Source: an uncultured Christensenella sp.
GTDB lineage: Bacteria > Bacillota > Clostridia > Christensenellales > UBA1750
Direction of reading: 5' to 3'
Length of the DNA stretch: 51,618 bases
Assembly (NCBI GenBank): GCA_905193155.1
Contig: CAJJNQ010000018.1
Location: 1-51,618, forward strand
In this document: one piece after another, positions 34,643 to 43,199 of the stretch
Numbering within the stretch: position 1 is the first letter of the stretch
How the letters are laid out: the number at the start of each line of letters is the position of its first letter
The notes under the pieces: generated by a model
What the model was told of the DNA's origin: nothing
The model's input: the letters and a program-made list of their open reading frames with translations, nothing else
Database searches by the model: none
Made by a program: the position numbers and the translations under genes

Positions 34643-35146
34643 TTATTGCAATACGTTTTTCTTGAGGTTTTCCAGATCTTCTGCATTCGGGTGCGATAGG
34701 GCACGGTCGAAATTTTCGATCCGCGAGTCAAGATCAGCCATGCGGTTCGGTTGTTCCCTCATCTTCACATAGCGTTCTCTGACAGATAGCGGCATTTTGC
34801 CCTGACACATAAACGTTCCAACAACGGCGTTACTGCCGTCAATGAACTGCTTGACATGGTTGAGTATCTGCTCATCATACACTGCGCTTCCGCCGAATCC
34901 CGCCGTGCCGAACAGAAATATCTTTCTGTTTTTCAGTTTTTGCAGCAACCTTAGCGTAGTTTCATCCGCATTGCCCTTATCCGTCCAGAACCCGATGTAA
35001 AGCAATTCGGATCGAAGCTCTTCCTCCCCTGTCGCACCGAAATAATCGCAATTTTCTTCAGGCAGGACTTCCCGGATTGCGCGGGCAAGCTTCTCCGTGT
35101 TGCCTGTCATGCTGCTGAAAACAATCGAATATCTTTCGCTGCGCAT
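34643..35146 (-). CDS. Flavodoxin-like protein
   Basis: The 167-residue protein has the FMN-phosphate loop SSMTGNTEKLA (residues 11-21), LLYIGFWTDKGNAD (about 48) and FLFGTAGFGGSA (about 77), which surround the flavin in flavodoxins. The C-terminal helix pair (KMREQPNRM... and AEDLENLKKNVLQ) is longer than in classic flavodoxin, as in flavodoxin-like partners of anaerobic reductases. It probably passes electrons to an enzyme encoded elsewhere. It follows the broken membrane-protein gene on the same strand. Confidence 0.85.
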   Translation of the reverse strand: MRSERYSIVFSSMTGNTEKLARAIREVLPEENCDYFGATGEEELRSELLYIGFWTDKGNADETTLRLLQKLKNRKIFLFGTAGFGGSAVYDEQILNHVKQFIDGSNAVVGTFMCQGKMPLSVRERYVKMREQPNRMADLDSRIENFDRALSHPNAEDLENLKKNVLQ

Positions 35147-35163
35147 ATCTCGCCCTCTGTCTA

Positions 35164-35854
35164 TCAGGCCGCAGCGAACAGCAGCTGCAATCCCATGACG
35201 ATGACCCAGATGTAAGCGCAGGTTTTAGGGATCATCAGCAAACCGATCTTGGGCATTTTTTTGCTGAGCAGCGTTACCGGGAGATAGCAACCAAAGGAGA
35301 TCAGAATCGCGGCTACCATCCTAGTCATGTGATATCCATATGTATTGCCGGAAAGAGCATATAGAATCATGACGCCGATCCCGGTCACGGCAAAAACCGC
35401 ATTTCGAATGATAGAGAGTTTCCGGTTTCCTTCATCAGCTGCACCAGTTGTTCTGAGGCAGAAAGCAGATCACGATTCTGACCAGAGCGGAGATCCAGAT
35501 GACCATCTCCAACGCAACAGGCGCCTTCATTTCATAGAAAGTGAACTTCCAAATATACAATAGCAGGATATAGAACGCGGTCATGGTAATGGAAGAAACC
35601 TGTAGTCCAATGCCGAGCTGCTTTTTAATCCTGTCGCTGCTTCCCTTGAACGCGCGAATAACACGGGGTATCAGATGGAAAGCGTCTCCGCCGCACAGGG
35701 TCAAGGTCAGAATTCCATACAGAATAAACAGAATGTTGCCCTTTGACAATGCGAAAAACAGGATTCCCGCAATCAGATCAAACGTTAGATAGCAAATGTC
35801 AAATATCGCCTCCATCAAATCCGGCATGGAAGGCTTGTAAGTATTTTTTGTCAT
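35164..35854 (-). pseudogene. Membrane protein gene split by a +1 frameshift
   Basis: Two open parts on the same strand belong together. The first (35854-35435, 139 aa) has four hydrophobic helices and stops just after VICFLPQNN. The second continues in the next frame, with uninterrupted coding-like sequence (TTGAADEGNRKLSII...) before GIGVMILYALSG, and ends at 35164 after two or three more helices. Joined, they would make a protein of about 225 residues with six or seven membrane segments. There is no slippery heptamer or frameshift structure at the junction (35435-35460), so mutation or a read error is more likely than programmed shifting. No family recognised. Confidence 0.65.
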
Positions 35855-36455
35855 GGTACTGTTTCCGGCTTATGCAACCGCAAAAAGGCTCCTCACTCTC
35901 GATCGGCAATTCGCCCAAACGTATTGAGCCTTGTAAATTTCACTCACCTTCACGGACTTCTGGCTGACACCCGCGAAGGCAAAGCTTATCCTGTGATAGG
36001 GTCGAACGATGGCAAATTATCCGCAAAACGCGATCAATTCCGGCAAAACTCTGCCGTTTCTCCCGCACGCCAATCCAGCCAACCACCAAAAATGCAGCCT
36101 CCATGCCCCGAAGATGATATGTGCTGCAAATGCCGGGAAGAATACAAGCCGCATGGCAGGCACAATTCTGTATACCTCGCTCCACGCAAAGGGAAACTCC
36201 CCCTCGCTTCGTCCTACACCGCCACAAAAACCGTTCTCTTCTCAAAACGCAGTGATTTTACGGTGCACAGAAAGAGACAACGATCCCGTCCCTGTCATCC
36301 GGCTCATACAACATATGGAATCTTTTTTCGTCAAAACAGCACATGATGAGCCACCGTATTCTCCAACCACACGTCACAAATCCACTTTTCCCATCTCAAA
36401 CATAAAGCAGCGGGCTCTCCTGATGAATTCAGAATAGTCCACTGCTGGTGGAATG
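35855..36455. other. 600-bp stretch of decayed or unassigned sequence
   Basis: No intact gene is supported. On the minus strand, short stretches read like membrane-protein or enzyme fragments (see 36017-36241), and near 36.3 kb a fragment reads FDEKRFHMLYEPDDRDGIVV before a stop. Several frames break these up. It appears to be a gene graveyard next to the frameshifted membrane protein. Confidence 0.5.
36017..36241 (-). pseudogene. Fragment of a small membrane protein
   Basis: A 74-codon stretch open on the minus strand reads ...FPFAWSEVYRIVPAMRLV and continues FFPAFAAHIIFGAWRLHFWW before ending at 36017. It has a tryptophan- and phenylalanine-rich hydrophobic core, unlike chance translation. 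It lacks a proper start (only an internal ATG at 36154) and a ribosome binding site. It may be a relic of a larger gene. Confidence 0.35.
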
Positions 36456-37901
36456 TTATGCGTTGAGTTTTGCCAGAGAGTCCTTCATGCGGCGAAGGGT
36501 CTCCTCGCGCCCGAGCAGCACGGCAATTTCAATCGCGCCGCAGGGAGTGACGAGCTTACCGGCCATCGCAATGCGCGCAGGCCAGAGGATCACGCCGTTC
36601 TTGACGCCCTGCTCGGCGGCCAGGTTCAGCAGCGCGGTGTGCACGGATTCCTCCGTCCATTCCGGCAGCTTTTCCAGCGTGTCGATGATAATGGGCAGAT
36701 CGCGGCGGGCGGTATCGGCATTGGTTTTCATCTTCTTGGAGAAGTAAAGCTCCTCGCCGAATTCCGGCATCCTGGTCAGGAAATCGACCATCGCGGGCAG
36801 CTCGCCGAAGACCTCGACGCGGGGCTGCAAATTGCGCTGGAGGATATTCTTATCCATGTGCGCGATGCCCGCCTTTTCATACCAGGGCATGGCGGCAGCG
36901 GTGAACTCCTCCGGGGTCATGCGGCGGATGTACTCGGCGTTCATCCAGCGGCACTTGTTCTTATCGAAGATCGCGGGGGATTTGGAAAGGCCTTCCAGCG
37001 AAAACGCCTCGATCAATTCATCCATGGTGAAGAACTCGCGGTTGTCGCCGGGGTTCCAGCCGACCAGGGAGATATAGTTGACCACCGCGTCCTTGAGATA
37101 ACCCTCGTCCAGAAGATCCTCAAAAGAGGGGTCGCCGTGGCGCTTGCTCAGCTTGCGCGTGGAATCCGCCATGACGGGGGTCAGGTGAATATAGACCGGC
37201 TTTTCCCAGCCGAACGCATCGTAGAGCAAATTGTACTTGGGCGTGGAGGAAAGATACTCGTTGCCGCGCAGCACATGGGTGATGCCCATGGTGTGGTCGT
37301 CGATGACGTTGGCAAAGTTATAGGTGGGCAGGCCGTCGGCCTTGATGAGCACGTTGTCGTCCAACTCGGAGCAATCTACCGAGATGTGACCGTAGAGCAC
37401 GTCGTCGAAGGACGCTTCACCGGATTCGGGGATGTTCTGGCGGATGACATAGGGCACGCCCGCGTCGAGCTTTGCCTGAATCTCTTCCGGAGACAGGTGC
37501 AGGCAGTGCTTATCGTATTTCCAGGTCTTGCCCTCGGCTTCCGCGGCGGCGCGGCGCTCGGCCAGCTCCTCCTTGGTGCAGAAGCAGTAATACGCCTTGC
37601 CCTCGCGCACAAGCTGCTGCGCATAGGGCAGGTACATATCCTTGCGCTCGGACTGGATGTAGGGGCCGACCGGGCCGCCGACGTCGGGGCCTTCGTCCCA
37701 GTTCAGACCCGCGAGCTTCAGGCTCTTGTAGATCTTCTCGGTCGCGCCCTCAACCAGGCGCTCCTGGTCGGTATCCTCGATGCGCAGGATAAACACGCCG
37801 TTGTTCTTCTTGGTGAAAAGATAGGTATAAAGCGCCGTGCGCAGCCCGCCCAGATGCAGATAACCGGTGGGGCTGGGCGCAAAACGCGTTCTGACCGTCA
37901 T
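36456..37901 (-). CDS. gltX: Glutamate--tRNA ligase
   Basis: The 481-residue class I synthetase charges tRNA-Glu. It has the HIGH-type motif RFAPSPTGYLHLGGLRTALY (residues 5-24) and the KMSKS-type motif RKLSKRHGD (about 240). There is no zinc cysteine set, only isolated cysteines in the CFC region. It is 45 bp downstream of glnS on the same strand. With a separate GlnRS present, a strictly discriminating GluRS would be expected. Length and motifs are canonical. Confidence 0.97.
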   Translation of the reverse strand: MTVRTRFAPSPTGYLHLGGLRTALYTYLFTKKNNGVFILRIEDTDQERLVEGATEKIYKSLKLAGLNWDEGPDVGGPVGPYIQSERKDMYLPYAQQLVREGKAYYCFCTKEELAERRAAAEAEGKTWKYDKHCLHLSPEEIQAKLDAGVPYVIRQNIPESGEASFDDVLYGHISVDCSELDDNVLIKADGLPTYNFANVIDDHTMGITHVLRGNEYLSSTPKYNLLYDAFGWEKPVYIHLTPVMADSTRKLSKRHGDPSFEDLLDEGYLKDAVVNYISLVGWNPGDNREFFTMDELIEAFSLEGLSKSPAIFDKNKCRWMNAEYIRRMTPEEFTAAAMPWYEKAGIAHMDKNILQRNLQPRVEVFGELPAMVDFLTRMPEFGEELYFSKKMKTNADTARRDLPIIIDTLEKLPEWTEESVHTALLNLAAEQGVKNGVILWPARIAMAGKLVTPCGAIEIAVLLGREETLRRMKDSLAKLNA

Positions 37902-37946
37902 GATGACCTTCTCCTTACTCTATTAACATTTTAGCTGTTTTTCGAT

Positions 37947-39656
37947 TTATTCCGGCTTATAGCTGCCCTTGAGGCCGACGGTGCGGTTGTAGACGGGGCG
38001 CTCCGGCGTGGAATCCTTGTCCACGACAAAGTAGCCCTGGCGCATGAACTGGAAGTGGTCGCCCACCTTCGCGTCCTTGAGCCCGCCTTCGATCACGGCG
38101 TGGTCGAGCACCTTGACGGAATCCCAGTTGAAGGAATCGGTGAAGTCCTTCTCCTTCGCGGCTTCGGCTTCTTCCTCTCCCTCGGTCTCCGCGTCGTTTT
38201 CGTCCTCCGGCTCGTCCTCCTTGAGCATATAGTCGTAGAGACGCACCTCGATGGGCTGCGCGGTGGTTTCCTCCACCCAGTGCAGCGTCCCCTTGACCTT
38301 GCGGTTTGCGCCCTCGCCGCCGGAGAGGGAGGTCAGATCCACCGAGCAGAGCAGCTCGGTCACATTGCCGGCATCATCCTTTACGACCTCGTCGCAGCGG
38401 ATGATATAGGCAGCCTTCAAGCGCACCTCGCGGCCGGGCGCCAGGCGGAAGAACTTCTTAGGCGCGTCCTCCATAAAGTCCTCGCGCTCGATGAGCAGGT
38501 GCTTGCCGAACGCCACCTCGCGATTGCCCATTTCGGGATGCGCGGGATGGTTTTCGGTGGGCAGATAGACGATATTGCCCTCTTCCCAGTTGGTCAGCGT
38601 CACGCGGATGGGATCGAGCACGGCCATGGCTCTGGGGGCCTTGTCGTTCAGATCCTCGCGGATGCAGTGCTCCAGCAGGCCGATATCCACCACGGAATCG
38701 GACTTGGCGATGCCTGCGCGGCGCAGGAAGTCGTGAATGGATTCCGGCGTGTAGCCGCGGCGCCGCATACCGACGAGCGTGGGCATACGCGGATCATCCC
38801 AGCCGGAGACGAAATGCTCCTCCACCAGGCGGCGCAGATAGCGCTTGGAAAGCTTGGTGTGGGTCATGTTCAGGCGGGCAAACTCGATCTGGCGCGGATG
38901 GGCGGGCAGGCCGCAGTTGTCGCGCACCCAGTTATACAGCGGGCGATGAATTTCATATTCCAGCGAGCAGAGCGAGTGCGTCACGCCTTCGATGCAGTCC
39001 TGAATCGGGTGTGCAAAGTCGTACATCGGGTAGATGCACCACTTATCCCCGGTCTGGTGGTGATGCTTGTGCAGCACGCGGTAGATCGTGGGGTCGCGCA
39101 GGCAGATGTTGGGCGAGGACATATCGATCTTGGCGCGCAGGGTGAGCGTGCCGTCGGCAAACTCGCCGTTCTTCATGCGCTCGAAAAGATCGAGCGATTC
39201 CTCGATGGGGCGGTCGCGATAGGGGCTGTTTTTGCCCGGCGCGGTGAGCGTGCCGCGGTATTCCTTCATCTGTTCCGGGGTCAGCTCATCGACGTAAGCC
39301 AATCCCTTTTTGATGAATTCCTTGGCAATTTCGTAGGTCTGGTCGAAATAGGAGGAGCCGTAGACCAGCTTGTCCCAGTCAAAGCCCATCCAGTGAATGT
39401 CGTCCTGGATGGCCTCGACGAATTCCACGTCCTCCTTAGCGGGGTTGGTGTCGTCAAAGCGCAGATTGCACTTGCCGCCGAACTTTTCCGCCACGGAGAA
39501 ATCGACATACAAAGCCTTGACATGGCCAATGTGCAGATATCCGTTGGGTTCGGGAGGGAATCTGGTTTGAATCTGCCCGATCACCTTGCCTTCCGCGATA
39601 TCCTGCTGGACGAATTCCTCAATAAAATTCGAGGCGGTTTTTTCGTTTGTTTCCAT
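37947..39656 (-). CDS. glnS: Glutamine--tRNA ligase
   Basis: The 569-residue class I synthetase charges tRNA-Gln directly. It has RFPPEPNGYLHIGHVKAL (residues 28-45), the DDTNP motif and TKLSKRYLRRLV (KMSKS-type, about 271). The C-terminal anticodon-binding beta-barrels carry a very acidic insertion (KEDEPEDENDAETEGEEE and following, about residues 475-502) not present in typical bacterial GlnRS. The ATG at 39656 is preceded by GGAGGGAG. It is the first gene of a glnS-gltX pair. Confidence 0.97.
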   Translation of the reverse strand: METNEKTASNFIEEFVQQDIAEGKVIGQIQTRFPPEPNGYLHIGHVKALYVDFSVAEKFGGKCNLRFDDTNPAKEDVEFVEAIQDDIHWMGFDWDKLVYGSSYFDQTYEIAKEFIKKGLAYVDELTPEQMKEYRGTLTAPGKNSPYRDRPIEESLDLFERMKNGEFADGTLTLRAKIDMSSPNICLRDPTIYRVLHKHHHQTGDKWCIYPMYDFAHPIQDCIEGVTHSLCSLEYEIHRPLYNWVRDNCGLPAHPRQIEFARLNMTHTKLSKRYLRRLVEEHFVSGWDDPRMPTLVGMRRRGYTPESIHDFLRRAGIAKSDSVVDIGLLEHCIREDLNDKAPRAMAVLDPIRVTLTNWEEGNIVYLPTENHPAHPEMGNREVAFGKHLLIEREDFMEDAPKKFFRLAPGREVRLKAAYIIRCDEVVKDDAGNVTELLCSVDLTSLSGGEGANRKVKGTLHWVEETTAQPIEVRLYDYMLKEDEPEDENDAETEGEEEAEAAKEKDFTDSFNWDSVKVLDHAVIEGGLKDAKVGDHFQFMRQGYFVVDKDSTPERPVYNRTVGLKGSYKPE

Positions 39657-39794
39657 GCGTACTCCCTCCTTTGATGGGTTTACGAGCCGATTTTTATATT
39701 ATATCACCGCAAAGCATCCCGCACAACAGCGGATTTGTAAAACAACGCTCAAACCCCAAAACGGGTTTTCATGTGTCTCGCCGCAACGCCGTTA

Positions 39795-39906
39795 TTAGTT
39801 ATAACTAACTATGTTAATTTATTCTAAACCTTTCAGGTTTAGTTAAACCTGTCTCCGGGTTATTGACTGTTAGCTTTCCCTAATGCTATTACTTAGTCAT
39901 AACTAA
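39795..39906 (+). promoter_or_regulatory. Twin palindromic operators and promoter of the SH3b gene
   Basis: TTAGTTATAACTAA (39795-39808) is a perfect 14-bp palindrome. TTAGTCATAACTAA (39893-39906) is the same site with one change. Between them lie AAACCT/AGGTTT-type inverted repeats (about 39825-39850) and a promoter: TTGACT (39863-39868), 18-bp spacer, TATTAC (39887-39892) with a TGC extended -10. The second palindrome covers the predicted start of transcription and the first lies about 98 bp upstream, so a dimeric repressor with looping is a reasonable guess. Confidence 0.7.
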
Positions 39907-39925
39907 CCACAGGAGGTTATGTCTC

Positions 39926-40498
39926 ATGAAGATTCAGAAGACCATCGCTCTTTCCACGGCCGCTCTGGCCCTGTCCGCGTCGCTTTTGACCGTGCCCGCC
40001 TTTGCTGTGGAGGGCACACTTGCCGAATATCCCAACTGCCCCCATCTCCAGGGCCACCACGACGCGGAATGCGGTTACGTTGAGGCGCAGGACGAAGTGC
40101 CCTGCAGCAACAAAAATCATAACTGGCTCTCGCCCTCTTCTCATGACTGCACCTATAAGCCCGCCGTCAAGGGCGTTCCCTGTGCGCATGTCCACACCGC
40201 GGACTGCCTGCCCAAGAACAACGTTGTTGATCCCGATGAGGACGGCGATGCTTCCGCCTACATCGAGCCCAATTATTACGCGGATTACGACGAGGATGTG
40301 ACCTATGTGCAGGACGGCTACACCGTGATCTGCCGCGTGCTGAACGTCCGCGCTACCGCTTCCACCGAAAAGGCCCGCATCGGCATCCTGCGCCGCGGCG
40401 AGACCGTAAAGGTGCTCGGCTTCGAGGGCAACTGGGCCAAGATTTCCTATAACGGCGGCGAAGCCTACGTCTACGCCAAGTACATCAAAAAGGCTTAA
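39926..40498 (+). CDS. Secreted Cys/His-rich protein with C-terminal SH3b domain
   Basis: The 190-residue protein has a signal peptide (MKIQKTIALSTAALALSASL..., cleavage after AFA near residue 27). Residues 35-90 hold six cysteines and many histidines (CPHLQGHHDAECGY, CSNKNHNW, HDCTYKP, PCAHVHTADC), like the short Cys/His modules seen in Gram-positive surface proteins. An acidic linker follows, then a bacterial SH3 domain (CRVLNVRATASTEKARIGIL, to the end), which usually binds peptidoglycan stem peptides. It probably sits in the cell wall; disulfides or metal binding are possible. AGGAGG lies ten bases before the ATG. It is a single-gene unit under the twin operators. Confidence 0.88.
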   Translation: MKIQKTIALSTAALALSASLLTVPAFAVEGTLAEYPNCPHLQGHHDAECGYVEAQDEVPCSNKNHNWLSPSSHDCTYKPAVKGVPCAHVHTADCLPKNNVVDPDEDGDASAYIEPNYYADYDEDVTYVQDGYTVICRVLNVRATASTEKARIGILRRGETVKVLGFEGNWAKISYNGGEAYVYAKYIKKA

Positions 40499-40531
40499 TT
40501 CCTACCTCCTCTTTTCATAACCCCTTTAAGT

Positions 40532-40576
40532 CAAAAGGCGTTCGGAACCGATGGTTCCGAACGCCTTTTGCGTTGC
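40532..40576 (+). terminator. Intrinsic terminator of the SH3b gene
   Basis: A perfect 18-bp stem (40532-40549 with 40553-40570) with a 3-nt loop includes a TTTTG end and a T-rich tail. It also lies just past the stop of the convergent VOC gene. Confidence 0.85.
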
Positions 40577-40581
40577 TTCTC

Positions 40582-40959
40582 TTAGCGATGATCGGGCGGG
40601 GTGACTTCGACCCAGTAGCCGTCGGGATCTTCGACAAAATAGATGCCCATGGTGGGGTTCTCAAAGCAGATGATGCCCATCTTCTCGTGCAGGGCATGCG
40701 CCGCTTCGTAATCGTCCGCCACAAGGCCGAGGTGGCTCTCGTTTTCTCCCAGATCGTAGGGCGTATCGGCATGGTCGCGCAGCCAGGTCAGCTCCAAGCG
40801 CCAGAAGTGATTCGCGTCTTCCAGGAACACGAGCTTAAAGCTCTTGTCCTCCGGCTCATGCGTGCGCACGATTTCCAGACCGAACGCTTCCTGATAGAAC
40901 TTGACGCTCTTTTCCAGGTCGCGCACGTTGACGTTGCAGTGGTTCATGACGAATTTCAT
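40582..40959 (-). CDS. VOC-family protein (glyoxalase I-like)
   Basis: The 125-residue protein has the paired beta-alpha-beta-beta-beta modules of the vicinal oxygen chelate fold: MKFVMNHCNVNVRDLEKSVKFYQEAFGL at the start, SHLGLVADD in the middle and GIYFVEDPDGYWVEVTPP at the end. His7, Glu in the FLED/ELT region, His78 and Glu near 120 fit the lactoylglutathione lyase metal set. It may detoxify methylglyoxal with a thiol partner. It ends a run of minus-strand genes from 43.2 kb. Confidence 0.88.
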   Translation of the reverse strand: MKFVMNHCNVNVRDLEKSVKFYQEAFGLEIVRTHEPEDKSFKLVFLEDANHFWRLELTWLRDHADTPYDLGENESHLGLVADDYEAAHALHEKMGIICFENPTMGIYFVEDPDGYWVEVTPPDHR

Positions 40960-40983
40960 GTTCTGTTTCCTCCTAGAGTTGAT

Positions 40984-41682
40984 TTATATTTCCAGCACCT
41001 GGCCGCGGCGCATCATCGCACGGACGCAGTCCGGGTGCTTTTGGACAAAGTCTTCGGGCAGGGCAGTATCGCCCTGGCAGTGCATCGGGATGAATACTTT
41101 CGGGCGCATGACTTTCAAAAAGCGTTCCGCGCCGCGGGCGGTGTTCTTCCCCATGCGCGGGTCGAGCGGAAAAAAGGCCAGGTCGATTGTTCCCGCAAAA
41201 GGAGCAAGGGTCGCAAGGATTCTCTCGAACCACTCCGTCGCCTCGCGGATCTCCTCCTCCGTGCTTTCGTCCTCCCAGTGCCAAAGGTTGTAATCTCCCG
41301 CGTGGAAGATGCGCGCGCCGGGCAGGTCCGCCAGGTAGCTCACGCCCATATCGGTCGAGCCGAACGCCCGCACCGCAAGGCCGGGCAGCGTCGCGCTCTC
41401 CCCTTCCGCAAGGCGCGTGCCGGATAGACGCTTCGGGAAATCGGGCGAGAGCACCGTGCTTTCAAAGGGCAGCGCCAGCACCTCTTTGCAGTAATGGTCG
41501 GAATGGCTGTGGGAGAGCAGCAGCGCGCTGTGCGCGTGCGCCCGCACGTCCGCCTCCGTCACCACACCGCCCGCAAGGCCGCTCTTTCCCTGTGCGGACT
41601 TGGGGTTATATTCGTCAAACACCAGCAGTGTATCGCCGCATTCCACGGCAAACCCACTGTGGTCGAGATAGGTGATTTTCAT
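40984..41682 (-). CDS. MBL-fold hydrolase, UlaG-like
   Basis: The 232-residue protein starts MKITYLDHSGFAVECGDTLLVFDEY and has SHSHSDHYC (zinc motif, about residue 57), HAGDYNLWHWE and a final PMHCQGD. This pattern is that of the UlaG/COG2220 branch of the metallo-beta-lactamase fold, whose members hydrolyse lactones or phosphodiesters in the cytoplasm. It begins 3 bp after the stop of the upstream serine hydrolase, so both are in one unit. Confidence 0.87.
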   Translation of the reverse strand: MKITYLDHSGFAVECGDTLLVFDEYNPKSAQGKSGLAGGVVTEADVRAHAHSALLLSHSHSDHYCKEVLALPFESTVLSPDFPKRLSGTRLAEGESATLPGLAVRAFGSTDMGVSYLADLPGARIFHAGDYNLWHWEDESTEEEIREATEWFERILATLAPFAGTIDLAFFPLDPRMGKNTARGAERFLKVMRPKVFIPMHCQGDTALPEDFVQKHPDCVRAMMRRGQVLEI

Positions 41683-41685
41683 ATC

Positions 41686-43164
41686 TTATCCTCTTTTGAG
41701 ATGAATGGGTTCCGCGGGCAGACGATTCGACACCCACTCGGTCCTGACCAGCACCGTCAGCGTTTCATAGCCGACTTCCAGATCAAACCAGATCGAGCCG
41801 ATGCTGGGGAACTCCGTCGCACGGGCGTGCAGCCTTGCGCCGTCCCAATATCCCTTCGCGGCAAAGCTTTTTTCTCCCTCTGTCACACGCGGCCTGCCGT
41901 CCAGTCCGATACGGAAGGTCATCATTTCTTCCCCTTCCGGGCAGAAATTCGCGTCCAAGCCAACGCGGCCGTCCACCGGTTTGCTCTCATCCATGCAGAA
42001 CGTCACGCGGGTTTCGCCCTCGCCCTGCTCCAGCAGTACCTCGCGCAGGGGTCCTCTCTTTGCGGTGAAACGTCCCAGCGCTTCTTCCGGCGGATAGGCA
42101 AACGCCTTGGGCGCGGGGTTCTCAATCTGCCATGCTTTTTCTTCCAGCGCAGTCAGCGCCGCCGGGTTTTCGGGCAACGCTTTTTCATGCACTGCGGGCA
42201 TCACATAATAGCGCGCCAGCACCTGCGCATAATCGGAAATCACGCCGTGCAGCGAGGAGTTGAACAGGATCACCATGTCCTCCGAGGGAACGATGGCCGC
42301 CTGCTGTCCGCCCGCGCCGTCGATGCGGTAAGCATCCGCATAATCACACATCCAGAATTGATAGGAGTAGCCGGAATTCCACGAGGGGCAAGTGCTGGTT
42401 TTCGGGTCGCCGTTACTGATCTTCTTTTTCGACACCAGCTCCACCCACTCGGCGGGGAGAATCTGCTCGCCCTCCCATTTGCCGCCCAGAAGATAGAGGT
42501 TGGCCAGCCGCAGCACGTCCATCGCCTTGACATGCAGGCCGAAGCCGCCGCAGCACACGCCGCGCACGCGATCCCAATCGCCGTCCTCAATCGTGATGCC
42601 GATCTTGTCAAACACGCGCTCCTTGAGATAGGCGTACATGCTCTTTCCCGTCACACGCTCCACGATCATGCCGAGCAGGATGCTGTTGCCGGTGTTATAT
42701 AGGAAATGCTCGCCGCGCTCATAGGGCAGCGGCAACTCGAAATAAGCCTGCGGCCCCTGCTCGATCACCACGTCGGTGGTGTCCTCATCGTGGCCGCTGG
42801 CCATCGAGAGCAGGTCGCATACGCGCATCTTCTTCGCTCTTTCGCTGATTGCCGCGGTATCCACCTCCGGGAAGAAGCGGATCACTTCGTCCTCCAGCTT
42901 CAGCAGCCCGTCGGCGTAAATCGCCAAGCCGACTGCCGTAGACATAAAGCTCTTGGTCTGGGAAAAGATCGTGTGCTTCGTCTCCGCCGAATACGGCGCA
43001 AAATACCCTTCAAAGACCAGTTTTCCGTGGCGCAGCAGCAGGAAATCATGGATTTCGATGCCGCGCGGCGCGCCGTTTTCCGCAGCTTCCAGGGCTTTGA
43101 GCAACAGCTCGGAATCTATGCCCTGGGATTCCGGCGTGGCCTTTTCAAAGATCATCGGTTTCAT
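41686..43164 (-). CDS. Serine hydrolase, class C beta-lactamase-like (second paralogue)
   Basis: The 492-residue protein is related to the one at 32789-34303 over its whole length. SxxK appears as FSQTKSFMS (Ser near 69), YxN as LYNTGNS (about 166), and the DGAGGQQ segment (about 286) lies where the former has DGAFGQF. It lacks a signal peptide. The N-terminal LLLRHGKLVFEGYFAPY mirrors LMLLRHGKVFAKAWWDPY of the paralogue. It is probably an esterase or peptidase. The upstream CapA gene ends 36 bp before it. Confidence 0.88.
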   Translation of the reverse strand: MKPMIFEKATPESQGIDSELLLKALEAAENGAPRGIEIHDFLLLRHGKLVFEGYFAPYSAETKHTIFSQTKSFMSTAVGLAIYADGLLKLEDEVIRFFPEVDTAAISERAKKMRVCDLLSMASGHDEDTTDVVIEQGPQAYFELPLPYERGEHFLYNTGNSILLGMIVERVTGKSMYAYLKERVFDKIGITIEDGDWDRVRGVCCGGFGLHVKAMDVLRLANLYLLGGKWEGEQILPAEWVELVSKKKISNGDPKTSTCPSWNSGYSYQFWMCDYADAYRIDGAGGQQAAIVPSEDMVILFNSSLHGVISDYAQVLARYYVMPAVHEKALPENPAALTALEEKAWQIENPAPKAFAYPPEEALGRFTAKRGPLREVLLEQGEGETRVTFCMDESKPVDGRVGLDANFCPEGEEMMTFRIGLDGRPRVTEGEKSFAAKGYWDGARLHARATEFPSIGSIWFDLEVGYETLTVLVRTEWVSNRLPAEPIHLKRG

Positions 43165-43199
43165 TGATCATACCACCCTTCCAAATGCTTTTTGATTTG

